A DNA stretch of 64,000 nt from Liolophura sinensis (lineage: Eukaryota > Mollusca > Polyplacophora > Chitonida > Chitonidae), in contig NC_088302.1 in NCBI RefSeq assembly GCF_032854445.1, forward strand, positions 7,313,338 to 7,377,337, in the 5' to 3' direction. The notes under the pieces were generated by a model, which worked only from the letters and a program-made list of their open reading frames with translations, made no database searches and was not told where the DNA came from. The stretch's first letter is position 1, and each line of letters starts with the position of its first letter. This document shows, piece after piece, positions 36,340 through 48,650 of this stretch. Both the position numbers and the translations under genes were made by a program.

Positions 36340-36575
36340 CAGGGGCCGAGGTGGCCAGGATGGCACAATGACCCAGGGGCCTCTCACCAATGTGGTCGCT
36401 GTGAGTTCAAGTCCAGCTCTTGCTGGCTTCCTCCCTGGCCATATGTGGGGAGGTCTGCCAGCAACCTGGAGATGGTCGCCCTCCAATGCGTAGGTTTTCC
36501 CTCCGAGATCTGCTCTGTTTCTTTCCACCATGATGCTGGCCATGGTCGTAAACTGTTCTTGGGTATAATTAAAGC
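36340..36575 (+). mobile_element. SINE family 1 copy, diverged
   Basis: GGGGCCGAGGTGGCCAGG, GCACAATGACCCAGGGGCC, TCACCAATGTGGTCGCTGTG, AGTTCAAGTCCAGCTCTTGC, TTTCCACCATGATGCTGGCC, then a decayed tail. Its open frames on both strands are not genes. Confidence 0.88.
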
Positions 36576-36704
36576 TGTTGTCTAATGGTAGAAAACACTA
36601 AAAAAATGTCAGGGAATATACTGGATTTTAACCCGACACTGCCAAGCCTCATTTACAATTGGCAAACTACTGAAGACTGGAATAGAGATTAGGCGGCTTT
36701 GATC

Positions 36705-37105
36705 TGCTGATACCCAAGGACAAAAGACAGAAAGAATACATTTGCTTATTTATTTAACTGGTGTTTTATGCCTTACTTAAGAATATTTCACTTCTACGAT
36801 GGCAGCCAGCATTAAGGTGGGAGGAAACTCAGCAGAGCCCGGGCAAAACCCATGACCATCCGCAAGTTGCTGACAGACCTTCCCACGTATGGCCAGAGAG
36901 GAAACCAGCATGAGCTGGACTTGAACTCACAGCAACCGCATTGGTGAGAGGCTCCTGGGTTATTACGCTGTGCTAGTGTGCTAACCAAAAGACCACGGAG
37001 GCCGTGAAAGAATACATTGTTGTGAAGTTGGTGCCCCAGAGCGGAAGACAGAAAGAATACATTGTTGCAGAGCTGACACCCACTCCGACAGTAAACTGCA
37101 GTCAA
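36705..37105. repeat. Old local duplication interrupted by the SINE
   Basis: AGACAGAAAGAATACATT occurs at 36725 and again at 37048, and GAAAGAATACATTGTTG at 37006. Each is preceded or followed by a similar CTGATACCC / TTGGTGCCCC / CTGACACCC block. The SINE appears to sit inside a short tandem duplication of roughly 45 bp. Confidence 0.5.
36743..37005 (-). mobile_element. SINE family 1 copy with 13-bp target duplication
   Basis: Near full length in reverse: TTATTTAACTGGTGTTTTAT through TGAACTCACAGCAACCGCAT to GACCACGGAGGCC. The 13-bp direct repeat GAAAGAATACATT flanks it at 36730-36742 and 37006-37018. Confidence 0.93.
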
Positions 37106-37954
37106 TGGTTTCATGCAGTCTCACACAAAGCTCCCGTGTTATTTACGTAGGATGATTTTGTCCAATTTTTGGTGTTTTTTTTAGTCATAACATAAAAACA
37201 ACACAAAGTACAAATATAATTCTTGCAGATTTATAACCGTAATGTCAAGGAACACCAGATAGTGTATTTCCTTTATGATGTTAAACAGTTGTAAAAATTG
37301 ACCTGCTTTTGAGCCAGTTTCATTGGTTAGCTTATCAATAAAATTCAAAATGGCCGCTAAATCATGTGACTGGTGAAACAGCACAAAACGTCAAAAGTTG
37401 CTTCATATGTTCCTTATTAAGACTCCAAACTTTGGTTTTTCTACCTTTTATAGTTTTCAAGATATTGCAATTTTACGAGTTCATTAATAATAATAGTAAT
37501 AATAATCCGAACGATTTCAAGAGGTTTCCTGCTAGGAACTAGCGTGGACCCTTAATTTTATTTAGCATGTGAGATATTTAAATCTGTGGGCTGAAATATC
37601 AGAAGATATAAAAATTAATGTGCTCTTTTTCAAGGACAGTCGGTGTATTACATATTGAAACATTCTCCACATTCTGTCAATACTTTGCTTTGAGGGTTGA
37701 TCTATCCAGAGCGTCATTGAATATTGTAAAACTTTGATACTAGAATGTGTAATTGTTGAAATAGCAGTTGGGATAGAGATTCCTACCTTTAAACTGGATA
37801 TCATGCCTGCTGTTCCCTGCGCAAACTAGAAAATTATACATTTTTTTCAATTTTCAGAAAGAAATGGTGGGGTATGGTATTACATGGATTTCTGACATAA
37901 CATATATAAGACTGTTTTTATTTCTTTCCAGCATTAGTTAACATATAAAGACAG
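37106..37954. other. Non-coding stretch
   Basis: An AAT-type microsatellite scrap lies at about 37484-37506. A very good acceptor, CTGTTTTTATTTCTTTCCAG, is at 37912-37931. The next 20 bases carry stops in all three frames, so any exon starting there would be non-coding at its 5' end. Confidence 0.4.
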
Positions 37955-38010
37955 GAAGCAAAGGTGCAAGATCAACTGATGCCAACATTGTGCAGGAGAT
38001 GATTGTACAG
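37955..38010 (+). CDS. Candidate short exon, unrecognised
   Basis: A 56-base block after AAAGACAG| ends at GATTGTACAG|GTATGC. The open frame has two leading bases and then 18 codons, SKGARSTDANIVQEMIVQ, phase 0 out. The strongest acceptor is 23 bases further upstream (37931), but an exon from there (37932-38010) has stops in every frame. Two readings are possible: a coding exon using the weaker downstream AG, or a 79-base non-coding (5' UTR or lncRNA) exon whose last codons ATG ATT GTA CAG could hold a start. Exit phase 0 matches the entry phase of the block at 56670. No family was recognised. Confidence 0.28.
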
Positions 38011-39294
38011 GTATGCTGTTCATTCTTATATTTTAAGTTTATTAATTTAGAATGAATTTTTTTGTTTGCTTAAATTTGATACAGTTGTGTCTGATTCAAG
38101 TTAAATGTACCAGGACTTACACCTAGGATACCAGGAAGCACTTAAAACTTCTCCTCCAGCTTTATGTGCATGTATATTGATAGTCTGACAAAATGCGATG
38201 ACATATACGATGTTAGATCTACTTCCGATATTACGGCCTAAAAAAAGTACGTCTACTTAGGCCCGCAAAGCTTTCATTACTGGACATGGCACTAAAGCTG
38301 AAGAGGGTTGCTTTGATGAATTGCCGGTCTTAGCCTTTCACTGCAAAGTCAGATTATACTGAGTGAGGACGGCACATGTGACACGTGTCCCTCTGAATGG
38401 TCGAAAGATTTCATTGGTCATTGACTTTTCTTACAGCCATTGGGATGAGAGGATTGCTTCACAGCAATCTTGGACTTGGTGCTGATAACATAACATAATT
38501 GTACATATAGTTACTGGAATTGGGCAAAGACAGTCGCAGCTAAGACACATGCATAAACAGGTTTTCCATGGAAACATTAAAGTTTAGTTTAATATTTGCA
38601 TGATGAAATATTGACAGCTAGATTTCACATTTTGTGATATTCCCATGTTGTACATGAGTTTGACATAACAAAAGGCACATTTATTAAATAACTTTAAGAA
38701 TGAATAATTGAATGAATGATTATGGCTTAAGCCCACATTGGCAATATTTTGGCCATATCGCGACGAGGACATGTTTAAAACAGGGGGCAGTAAAAGGGTT
38801 TTGATATAATGACTGTCAAGACAAGAAGACAGACATGATTAAAACCTGTAAAAAAAAAAGTAACTGTTAGAGTTTTTCAGGTATTTTTCATTGTGGTTCT
38901 CAAGACAGGTGGACAGGTGCATCGAAAACTTATCTAGCAAGTATTCAAAATATACCCAGAGTTAAGCCCCTAATCCCTGTGTAAATCCCTCCCTGGGGGT
39001 TTGTGCTGGATCGTGTTAGAGTGGTGGGACTGATGAGTGCTGAAATTCTGATCTACAGGGTTAGCAGCTAGGCATCGTGTCATGCACCTGGTGCTCATCT
39101 GTTATCTTTACTTTGCTTGAGTGTAAAGTTAATGGGAAAGATAAAGATGTGGTCGATAACATACAATGCAGTTTAACTGAAGACTACTTTGTGGTGATAC
39201 AGATTAAGCGTTGAAATAAAATTTGATGTTGATAGACCCAGAACAATTAAGTTTCAGCTCAAGATGATCAGAGCCCGAGGGGTTTCTTTTAGAC
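38011..39294. other. Non-coding stretch
   Basis: AT-rich. No gene or repeat was recognised. Confidence 0.3.
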
Positions 39295-39412
39295 CTTCTC
39301 ATGTACATACATGAGAGGAAGCCAGCCTGAACTGGATTTGAACTTGGACTGCATTGGTGATAGGCCCCTAAGTTTTTGTGCTGCGTTAGCATTCTAGCCT
39401 GACTCAGAGCCA
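39295..39412 (-). mobile_element. SINE family 1, head-end fragment (reverse)
   Basis: GAGAGGAAGCCAGCCTGAAC, TGGATTTGAACTTGGACTGC and ATTGGTGATAGGCCCCTAAG align to the head and B-box region. The tail half is missing. Confidence 0.75.
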
Positions 39413-40420
39413 AACCATAGTCCTAGTGTTAAGATACAAGGACCACACAGGGTTGACTTCAAAGTTCTGTGAGGAAAATACAGGAAGTCTGATGACGAGT
39501 GATTTCAATCTCCTTATTAGATTTTAATGGCCTTTGTGAAGAGGATTTGGATAGTTTGGGGAGCATCAAACTTAAATCTTATTAGTGGAGCTGGTAGCAT
39601 TTAACTTCTTAGCCAAGATCCCTATTGAAACAGTAGTGGGGTGTTTATGGTTTGCGTGACATTGGATCCACTGATTCGGAAAATGTTAAATGTCTGGCTT
39701 AAGCAGAGCTTGTCAGTTTCTCACAATAAATTTGGTGATCTCTGTGTATAATTTTCACAGACCTCCCACATTTTCATGGTGGTCGCTATATCATGATCTC
39801 TTGCATCTTAAGATTGCCTTTTCTGGTATTACAATAATTTTTACGTTACAAGTAAATATTAGGTCAGGGTTTCAGGTGGACTGTTAAATCCAGATGTTTT
39901 GTTTGATTCTGATTTGTATGCCTTTAATTGTAAATTTACATACAGATGCATTTTTATCATGCTGTTATATAAACCCTGCTAACATGTATGCACTTCTCAA
40001 AACTGGGGACATTTGTGTTATTTAGTGTTGCCTAGACATGTGTTTTGTGGTTTATTTAAGATATATCAGTAAGTAATTGACTGTCCTGTACATGTGTTTC
40101 TCATACATCATGGTATATCATCAGCTGGATCTTTAAGGTTAAAGACTAAATGGCTGATGGCTGACTGACAAAGCACACATTTGAAACTGGTACATTTATT
40201 ATAGCTGATATATTAGACAAGGGCTGCTGACAGAAACAAATGGCCACAATGGCTGAGTGCTAACTGGTGACAAGCTTAGCTGGAGACAGTTTTATAAGAG
40301 ATGGAGAGTGGAGGGTCCAGAATACCCCCAAGGGAGTGGCATGGAGCGGATGTGACTACTGCTTGCCATCCTGAGAACAAATTGGAAGCACTGGATTGAA
40401 TCTTGAAAATTCTGTCTTGA
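39413..40420. other. Non-coding stretch
   Basis: Nothing was recognised. Confidence 0.3.
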
Positions 40421-40639
40421 TGTAATTCTTCAACAATTTTGGTTGTTTGCAAGGTGTTTGTTCAAACATATTCAGAAGGCATTAGTCTGTCTAGACTGAT
40501 AAAATTATACTTTCTGTGAAGCCCTGAAATTGGCGAACCCAACCAATGTAGTTTTGTCTCAAAAATCAAATTAATAATGTGCATAAGTAGCACTGAAAGT
40601 TGTTTTTTCATATACGAAAAGGTTGAGGAATTAGGGTAG
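40421..40639 (-). mobile_element. MITE family A, full copy (reverse)
   Basis: The left end is TGTAATTCTTCAACAATTTT. The right end, AAAAGGTTGAGGAATTAGGG then TAG, is its inverted partner. The interior holds GCAAGGTGTTTGTTCAAACA, ACTGATAAAATTATAC, CCAACCAATGTAGTTTTGTC and GCACTGAAAGTTG. This copy shows both terminal repeats most clearly. Confidence 0.8.
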
Positions 40640-43600
40640 TATGGGATTAAACAACTCATTGGATGATTTGAAGGCGAGTGCAATGTATCTTAACCATGTT
40701 ACCATAACCTGTCCCCACAGTAACTTCAAGAAAGTTGTTTGGCAATTTTTGTTGGTGTTTATCAGATCCTACTGTAGTTATACTGTAGCGCCTGACTGTT
40801 AACATAACATGCTTGAGTATTAATGAATACCTGGGGTAACTTTTTTGAGTTAACCATCCAAATTACACTGAAAGCAGTTAATGTGGCTGTGATGCGACAA
40901 AACTGTGAGCCTGTCAGTTTAGTGTGTTGCATGAATTGTGTTCATTCAAGCAGTTTGTCTGATGCAGTAACAGAAGTAGAACATGTATATTTAAATGTAT
41001 TTTTACACAAGGCCCTTTTGATTTTATTCTATTTTTGATTTTTTTATATTATTAATATTAATTGTTAAAACTCTAGTTGCGCTTTGGTTGAGGGCTTTAA
41101 TACAAACACAGATGCATGTGTATGGTCTGTATTTGAGTGAGCTACAGTTTGGATGTTTGGGATGTTTATAAAGAACTAGCTTGAGATCGTCTTACTCTCC
41201 AAAAAAATATTTCTGCTAGGACTAAATTAGTGTGTAAGAAAATACGCTAACCTTGTGTGCAAGGCGAACAGCTCAAAGCATCATATAAGATTACCATGTA
41301 ATTTACTAGTCAAGCTAGTGGGTAACCCAAGACAAACAGTAGCTCTTCTTGACATGAGGGAATAAAAAAAACACAGGAGCCCATGACATAGAGTTTGGTG
41401 CATGTCGGTAGATAGGATAGCATGATTTGTGTGTTATTCTAATGAGACTCAATGCTTTACAGAGCTTTCTCGTGATACCTGGATAAATACCTTACCTGGA
41501 TGCTGTTATCCTTACTCACAGACCCAAACAACACCTTAATGGGCTATACTCTCACCATTATAGGTTGAGCAACAATGACATGTGTACAGTCTGAGCTTAA
41601 ATAACATAGTTGGTATTCAAGACAGCACGAGTCAGGACAGATGGGGTGGAAAACCCTGGAGATAAAGTAGGTGTTTCGGACAAGGTTTGTTTGTTTCTTG
41701 TCCAAAGAGATTAAAGGTTTTCTAGGGAAATGTTATTTCAACAGTTAGAATATCACCAATGTCATGTGTCAGGCACTGCAACTACTTTTGGGGTTTGGAC
41801 TGATCATAGCACTTTCTTCTGTAGAATATTTCACCTGTACTTATGAAGGAAAGGTTGATAGACATTGATGGACTCGGATGATTTCCTGGGCTACCATTCA
41901 CAGGAATTGTTTGTTAAAAATTACTTTTTATTCTCAAAATGTGTCATACTGCGATTACCTCAAAGTAAAAAAAAAAGGACCTTTATTTGCAGTCGTTTTG
42001 AGGGAATTTCATTTTTGAATATTTCCCTTCCTTGTATTTCTTCAGCCTTATTTTATTCAAATTTGGAGCGCAGTATGCAAAAACTGAACATACAAATACT
42101 TCCCAAAAACTTGTTTGATGCACATCGTGATACAATAAAAAAAAAAAAAGGAACGTTTCACATCTAATTGTGGGAGAACTGTTCAGAAACAGGGATCTTT
42201 TGTAGCGCCTGCCAGTGTTTTGTGGCATATTTCAGCAAAAATAATCACTGTAGGTATAAAATAACCAGCCTTTAGGCGAGATATTTCATTATGATATTGT
42301 GTTACAAGATAATAACCATTGATAGAGTTAAGGTTAATGTTCAGTGATGGCCTATGTGAGCGCAAAACATGACCTTGTGGAAGCTGTTTCTGGAGTACTC
42401 TGTCATGGGAGTATGGATGTTTTCTGATGACAGAAGTACAAGTCAGTTGACTTTGATAAAACCCATAGTACCTTGTCCAGCATACTGCCAGTGAGGCAAT
42501 CTTAGAGAAACCTCAACGCATCTGTCATCTATCGTCTCTCTTAGAACCAGCACTTTAATTGGGCTCTTTAACATCCTGGAGAGTTTCTGCACCAACTTTG
42601 ATTCTATCTGATATTCTGTTGCTTCATGCTGTCAGTTTTTATCACTTAGAACCTTGGTCATGTAGATTTATTGGCCTCTCTAGACAACAAGATGTGTGTG
42701 GAAATTGGAACCATATGTAGTAAAACAGTTTGTTCTGCAGGAGACAGAATCAGTGCGAGTTTGCAGCATATTACCAACTTGTTGCCTAATGTGATTATTT
42801 AATTAATGGCTAATGTCTAATATTGTTATTTGAACTCCATGAGGTATAGATACTTGGCATTGCATAGGATGGAAATAGAGGACCACAAATGACCATGGAG
42901 ATCAGATGTAAGACCTTATCTACTCCACTATATTAAGGACAATAAATGTGATAAATTCGGTTACATCCAGTCAGTGCCATCTAACCTAGATTGCTACTCA
43001 AGCCTAATGATCCTTTCTGACAATGTTTTTTACTGTCAGGGCTCTGATGCTTAAGAAATTTGTGGTTCCATGATATGCGTTAGTATAAAGAGATTGATGA
43101 GAGCTTAGATATTGTTATTGCTTGTCATCTGAATGTAATGATTTTAGCAACTAGCATGGAAGACATTATAACTGATTTGCGTTTGCCAGTGTGATTTACA
43201 GCTGTTGCCATAAGCAGATTTCTAAATCGGCAATAACCTAGCAGCTAGTGAACGTCATGCTGTTTTGCCTGGCCACCTTCTGTTTGTTTGGGGGTTTTTT
43301 TCTCTTTTTTTTTTTTTTGGATGACAGGTGGCTCATTTAGAGGTTACCTTGGAGAAAACTGATGCTGTGTCTTAGAATAACAACATGCCTTATTTCCTTA
43401 CGTGTTTTCTTCTGTCTTTATTTAGCACAGTAATTGAGTCCAGTTTGTGGAGGTGTTATGTTTGTTTCAAGACTAAATTTTCTTCACAAAGCAGCTGGTC
43501 TTAATTCCCAAGTCCCATCAAATTTAAGATAGAGACCTCTTAATAATTGGGTCTTTCATATTTAACTGCTGTTTTTCTGTAGGTATTTTGTAGTGAAACA

Positions 43601-45960
43601 GCTGCTTGTATTGGCTTTAGGGAAGATCAGTGAGGGTTTAAGTAATTGACCCTGCATGGGTTCGCTGTGCAGTTCTTGTTCTTGATCCATTTTGAGGAAG
43701 CATTATGATACATGCAGTGTCGCTGTTGTCTTTCTTTTTTTCAAACCTGGTGTCATGCTGTTAAGCTGATTTTGAAGTGGTAAACTCTTGACTTGACATT
43801 AGCTTGTTTTGCTGCCTAAAATTATAGCAGAATGTCATTGTTTATCTAAAGCTAAAAGCTAAAGTAGAAGTTAACACACTTTGAGCCTCCTTTTGTAGAT
43901 TCTTAATTTTGGTAGTAAGTCTTGGGGGGAAGAGCTAGGTCTCTTGTAGCATTTTAGTTAAATTTCTGAGAAAGCACCATTGACTCACTCATGATCGTAA
44001 TTTACGTAAGTTTCGCAAGTTTTTCTTTACTCATTATCTGAACAGTGCAACTCGACTAGACCAAGAAGTAACTGAACATAGCTATACATCTAACACATAA
44101 GTATCTTATGTAACTGCGGAAAAATGCCAACTTCTCTAATGTGGCATAACAAAATGGTTCTTAACTGAGATATGCGATATGGGCTTGTGAGGGTTGTGAG
44201 AGTGTATCTTAAGTTGATGACCTAAATTCCTCTGTATTTTTTTGTCAGTCATCCCTAACAAGTTTCAATATTTTTAGAAGTAAGACAAGTTGTTTTGCAC
44301 ATGCAAACCTCAGAGGGGGTTTAGTTTATGTTGTTTGGTCATAACGACTAAGGTCTTATCTAAAAAATGTTGTTTCCTCCCACCATTATATGTTTCATTG
44401 TAGTCTTAAATACTCAGGTGTGATTTCTTTTGCAATACATTTGCAGCATATGTAGTACATATTGCTTTAAAGCATCTTCAAACAAATCAAGAGCTTCGGA
44501 TCAAGATAAGGAAAACTCCTATCTTTCAGTATGGAATTTCTGAGGAATGTGTTCAGAATGTTTATGCTGTTACCCAGTTAGTACAAATCAGACCCACTTT
44601 ATCATGGTGTGATGTTCCTCACAGGTTAAATGATGCTTGAATTTGATGATGTGAGACGAAAGATAAATGAGAAGGTGTTTTGACATTTTAAGGGAGATTG
44701 GTGAAAATGCTATGTATTATGTTCCAATAACAAGAGATCTGGGCCACTTCAACCGTTGATGTGAATTAATAGGAGTACAGCAAGGCGGATCAAGTGTTAC
44801 AGGGATGTTTTCGTGCAGAACACAACTGTATTAACCTCTCAGATAACCAGCAGATTACACTGTAACTGTAAGGCTGCAGAAAGTGGAAAGGTCAAACCAA
44901 GTTTTGATTTATGGGCTATGAGACCTTTCACGCAATGTTATTTTTTCCAATTGGATGTATCAAGCTGCATTGGGTATGTTGAGAAGCGGTCAGACGAGGT
45001 GCCATGCTGTCTGTTACATCATGAGAACCATTACTTCTGCCATAAACACCATATTCTGTGGGTTTATAACCTCCAATAATATTTGTCACAGCCCACGGGA
45101 ATTTCAAAACAGTCTTCCTGGAGCAGAGATTGACATGCAGCCCCTTGTATGCGTGATGCATGTGTATGTTCGCTGTAACTTGGCTGTGAGATGATGTACA
45201 TGCAGTTTTATGGTAAACATGCATGTATTCTGATACCCTTGTTATTATTTGTAGTGTTCTTTCTGACAACTTTCAAAGATATCACCACTGTATCGCCTTC
45301 ACACAGATTTTTCTGGTTGATGAATTTGGAATCATACCAGATATAGTCTACTATTTTGTCAGAATTTTGAAGGATTCTACAGTACTGGTATTTACTTATT
45401 TTTCATTCATTGAATTTCGTATGCTCCTTTATGTTATTTTAGCTGCAATTTGTTGTACAATAACTGTACACAAATTTACTCTGTGAAGCAATATTTTGAC
45501 ATTGGTCCATAAGGAATAACAATTTTAAAGTGATATAAAATTTTGACTTAAGTCTAAGATTGCTTTGTGATCCTGGGGTCAGGTTTAAGTTGACACAAGA
45601 TCAATTATACATGTATTATCTTACATAAATATCCCATTTGTGCTTCATACATGTGTAGTACAGGCACATATACATTGTTTATCTGGGGTAATTATTTGAA
45701 CACATTGGTAAACATCTGTTAGAAATTTCAGTTATCTGGGTTATTTCTGAAATGTCCCAAAAATATTGATATAAATATTTTAAATATTTGTTATTTTCAT
45801 AACCTGAATGAGCCTGGCGACTTGGGGTCATATATGCAAAATGGCTTGTAGCTCTAGTTTTCAGTTTTTTTGGAACAGTGGTCAAATTTTCTTGTTCATT
45901 TACTTGTTGAAGACTGGCGAAGAGCCTTTCGCTTTTGTGTTAATTCAACATGGACCTGAG
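40640..45960. other. Long non-coding stretch
   Basis: AT-rich, frequent stops, T and A homopolymers (43302-43318, 42138-42150). The overlapping frames at 44813-45269 on both strands lack splice context. No exon, tandem array or transposon was recognised. Confidence 0.3.
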
Positions 45961-46175
45961 GGTCAATTCCACAATGCAATTTGTGACCTATGCCAACATT
46001 TGAAATTCAATTTTCGAGGCTGTTTTTAGACCCTACAAATTAATATTTTGACTACCTCATAAATGTTATCTTCAGATTAATGTGTCAAAATTTCAACTTC
46101 TAGTACTAAAAACTAAGCATTGTGATGAGATTTTAAATTTTGACCAAAGTCAGAAACAGCTTTGTGGAATTGGAC
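45961..46175 (+). mobile_element. MITE family B, best copy
   Basis: About 215 bp with ends GGTCAATTCCACAATGC and GCTTTGTGGAATTGGAC. The reverse complement of the second is GTCCAATTCCACAAAGC, nearly identical to the first. AT-rich interior, no coding frame. Confidence 0.75.
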
Positions 46176-47264
46176 TCATGTAGAGCTTTCTGATTTTTCA
46201 GAGGGTATGTGACTCTCTCTAAAAGATGCTTTTGCTTCTTTGAAGTAACAAGTGACCTTCTGTAACTTGCCTGGACATACTAAACAAAGATGGATGCATG
46301 TAACTATGTAAGCTGTTACATGAATTGTTGAATGAAACCCTAACTGATGTAAATTGACCCTGTTTAGCTGGTTACGTAAGGCCATTTTCCAGCTATTGTC
46401 ATTGCTGCTCTGGTTTTTTAAGTCTTTTATTGTATATATACATATACATATAGTTTTATTGTATATATACATATAGTTTCATGTTGAAATCACTGTTTTG
46501 TAATTGCCAAACACTCCAATACACAATTTAGGGCATTCATAAGGCTTATTCCGAAGGACAAAGAACCTAATACAGTGCTTTGGATTAATGTACGAAATCA
46601 CAGCTATACTCATTAATCGAGGCTCCTTTTGTAGACAGGATAACCCTCTAACCTCACAGATTGGGGCCCTGGTTGTGAGCACAGCACCATGTCTTTATAG
46701 GATACCCAGTATTGCCTTCTCCAGGTCTGTTGCATGTGGGTGGGGTCAAAACGTTGTCCAGAGCTCCTAGAAATCAAATTTTGTCTTGGCATGGTGCTGT
46801 CACAATGCTCAGGGCTGTTAATTGAGGTTAGGATTCAGGTTTTGGTATTGGCTGTGTCAAGTAGCCTGGCCTGATCCCTTGTTCCCCATCGGCAGTTATT
46901 GTCCCCCAAAGATTTGCATCCCCAGCTGGGTATTGTCCAGATCTCACCACTCCATATCTCTTTGTTCATAAAAATGTTCTCCCTCGAGTCATGTGGTGCA
47001 AATGTTGACAGACTGATAAAAACTGATCAAGAATGAAGAATGGCTGAGCGAATGTGGCTTATAGGATGCCAACAAAGATTCAGAATGCCAGTGTCTTGTG
47101 TTTAATATGGTGAGTGAGGGTGTGTTTTACTGCCAGATGGCCATGTTGCCCTCAGTGATTAACAGATATTTAATTATACCTGAATGGAATTAGACTTAAC
47201 TTAAGACTTAGTCCTTGTAGAAGTTCAAGAAAACTGCTACCGTTTTGCATGAAATGTTTTGTCG
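46176..47264. other. Non-coding stretch with TATATACA duplication
   Basis: TTTATTGTATATATACATAT occurs twice at about 46426 and 46455. Otherwise nothing was recognised. Confidence 0.35.
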
Positions 47265-47458
47265 GTACCCTAATTCCTCAACCTTTAGTGCTATTTATGC
47301 ACATTTTTTATTTGATTTTGGAAGCAAAATGACATTGGTGAGGTTAGCCAATTTAAGGGCTTCACAAAAAGTGTAATTTTACCAGTCTACAAAGAAGAAT
47401 GTCTTCAGAAGATGCTTCAATAAACATCTTGTAAACATGTGAAATGGTTGAAGAATAA
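47265..47458 (+). mobile_element. MITE family A copy
   Basis: It starts GTACCCTAATTCCTCAACCT and ends GTGAAATGGTTGAAGAATAA. The interior matches the copies at 2852 and 31439. Confidence 0.75.
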
Positions 47459-47774
47459 ACTTAATCAGATTATACTGTAGTATACAGTGTTTCCAGATAT
47501 ATCACTTTGTTTAATTGATTCCTGTGACAAGATATTTCATGAGTACTGTATTATTGTGGGTTATGAAGTTCAAGATATAGCATTGTTGTATTCCATGCAC
47601 AACAGTGGATGCGAATAAAGTACATTAGTCAATACATGCATGCATGAAGGAGAAACTTTTTCATCACTTTTATACATGAAATGTGAGTCTTCTTATCAAA
47701 TTATTTTACATGTACCTGTCACTAGTTAGTTGGTTTTTCAAACCCAATAATGCTTCATTATTCAAAAGTGGTCT
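47459..47774. other. Non-coding stretch
   Basis: Nothing was recognised. Confidence 0.3.
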
Positions 47775-47905
47775 GGGGCCAGTTTCATGAAGCATACTTA
47801 GTGGTAAGTAGCACTAATAGCTAAGTGCACTTTATGTCTCTACAACATACATCATCGTGGTATTTAAGGGCAAACTTAACTAAGTGAGCTTCATGAAACC
47901 ATCCC
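47775..47905. mobile_element. MITE-like palindromic element C
   Basis: 131 bp with inverted ends GGGGCCAGTTTCATGAAGCA and GAGCTTCATGAAACCATCCC. The internal words ACTTAGTGGTAAGTAGCAC and ACTTAACTAAGTGAG extend the symmetry. No coding capacity. Confidence 0.7.
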
Positions 47906-48528
47906 TAGGTTATATAAAAAAAAGTTTGTTTAAAAAAAAGATCTCCTTATGGACCATGTAACCATCTAAAGAAGAATTTTACAGAAAATAGAGTTTCTTA
48001 TGATGACTTCTGGCTTTCTCTTTGTTTCACTAGTGAACAGAATTACATTTGCATATAAGTCATATTGTTACTATGATCTTTACAGTATATCAGTTACACT
48101 TATTGGAAGTGAGTATAGGGGCAGGATTTAAGGACTTGCTGAAAGCTAGGCTGTATATGTAGTATGACCCATATTAAAGATATTGTGGAACCCATTCATC
48201 ATTCTTATCAACAATGGGACAGACATTGATAAAGATGTCAGTGCTACTGGTTTTGTGCTTTGGCAGGGTTCTCTAGAGGATATAGGACACAATCACTCGT
48301 TAATATCAGTATCTTGTCAGAAGACCAAGGCCTGTGGTGTCCAATTGCAGCTTGATGTTGTCCACATGCTGGTGAACTGGTGTCCATGCTGTCTGATTGC
48401 CCTTTTGAATGTCAATCCTTTAGGCAGGAATGTTGGACAAGATCTTATGTGCCTTTCACTGAGTTGAGAGAAATGAAATGTGTGTTAAAACTGTATTTAC
48501 GTCTGTTGCAGTGTAGTGAGGTAATCAA
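47906..48528. other. Non-coding stretch
   Basis: A 94-codon frame (48183-48467) has no splice or start context and an unrecognised peptide, so it was left out. Nothing else was seen. Confidence 0.3.
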
Positions 48529-48542
48529 CCAGGGCTGTTTTA

Positions 48543-48636
48543 TTTATTTATTTATTTGATGGATGTTTTACACTGTGCTCAAGAATATTTCACTTATATG
48601 ACGGTGGCCAGCATTATGGTGGGAGGAAACCAGAAC
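48543..48636 (-). mobile_element. SINE family 1, 5'-truncated, with target duplication
   Basis: Only the tail half is present: (TTTA)n, AAGAATATTTCACTTATATG, CCAGCATTATGGTGGGAGG. The flanks carry CCAGGGCTGTTTTA at 48529-48542 and 48637-48650, a 14-bp target-site duplication. This shows the truncation happened at insertion. Confidence 0.93.
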
Positions 48637-48650
48637 CCAGGGCTGTTTTA

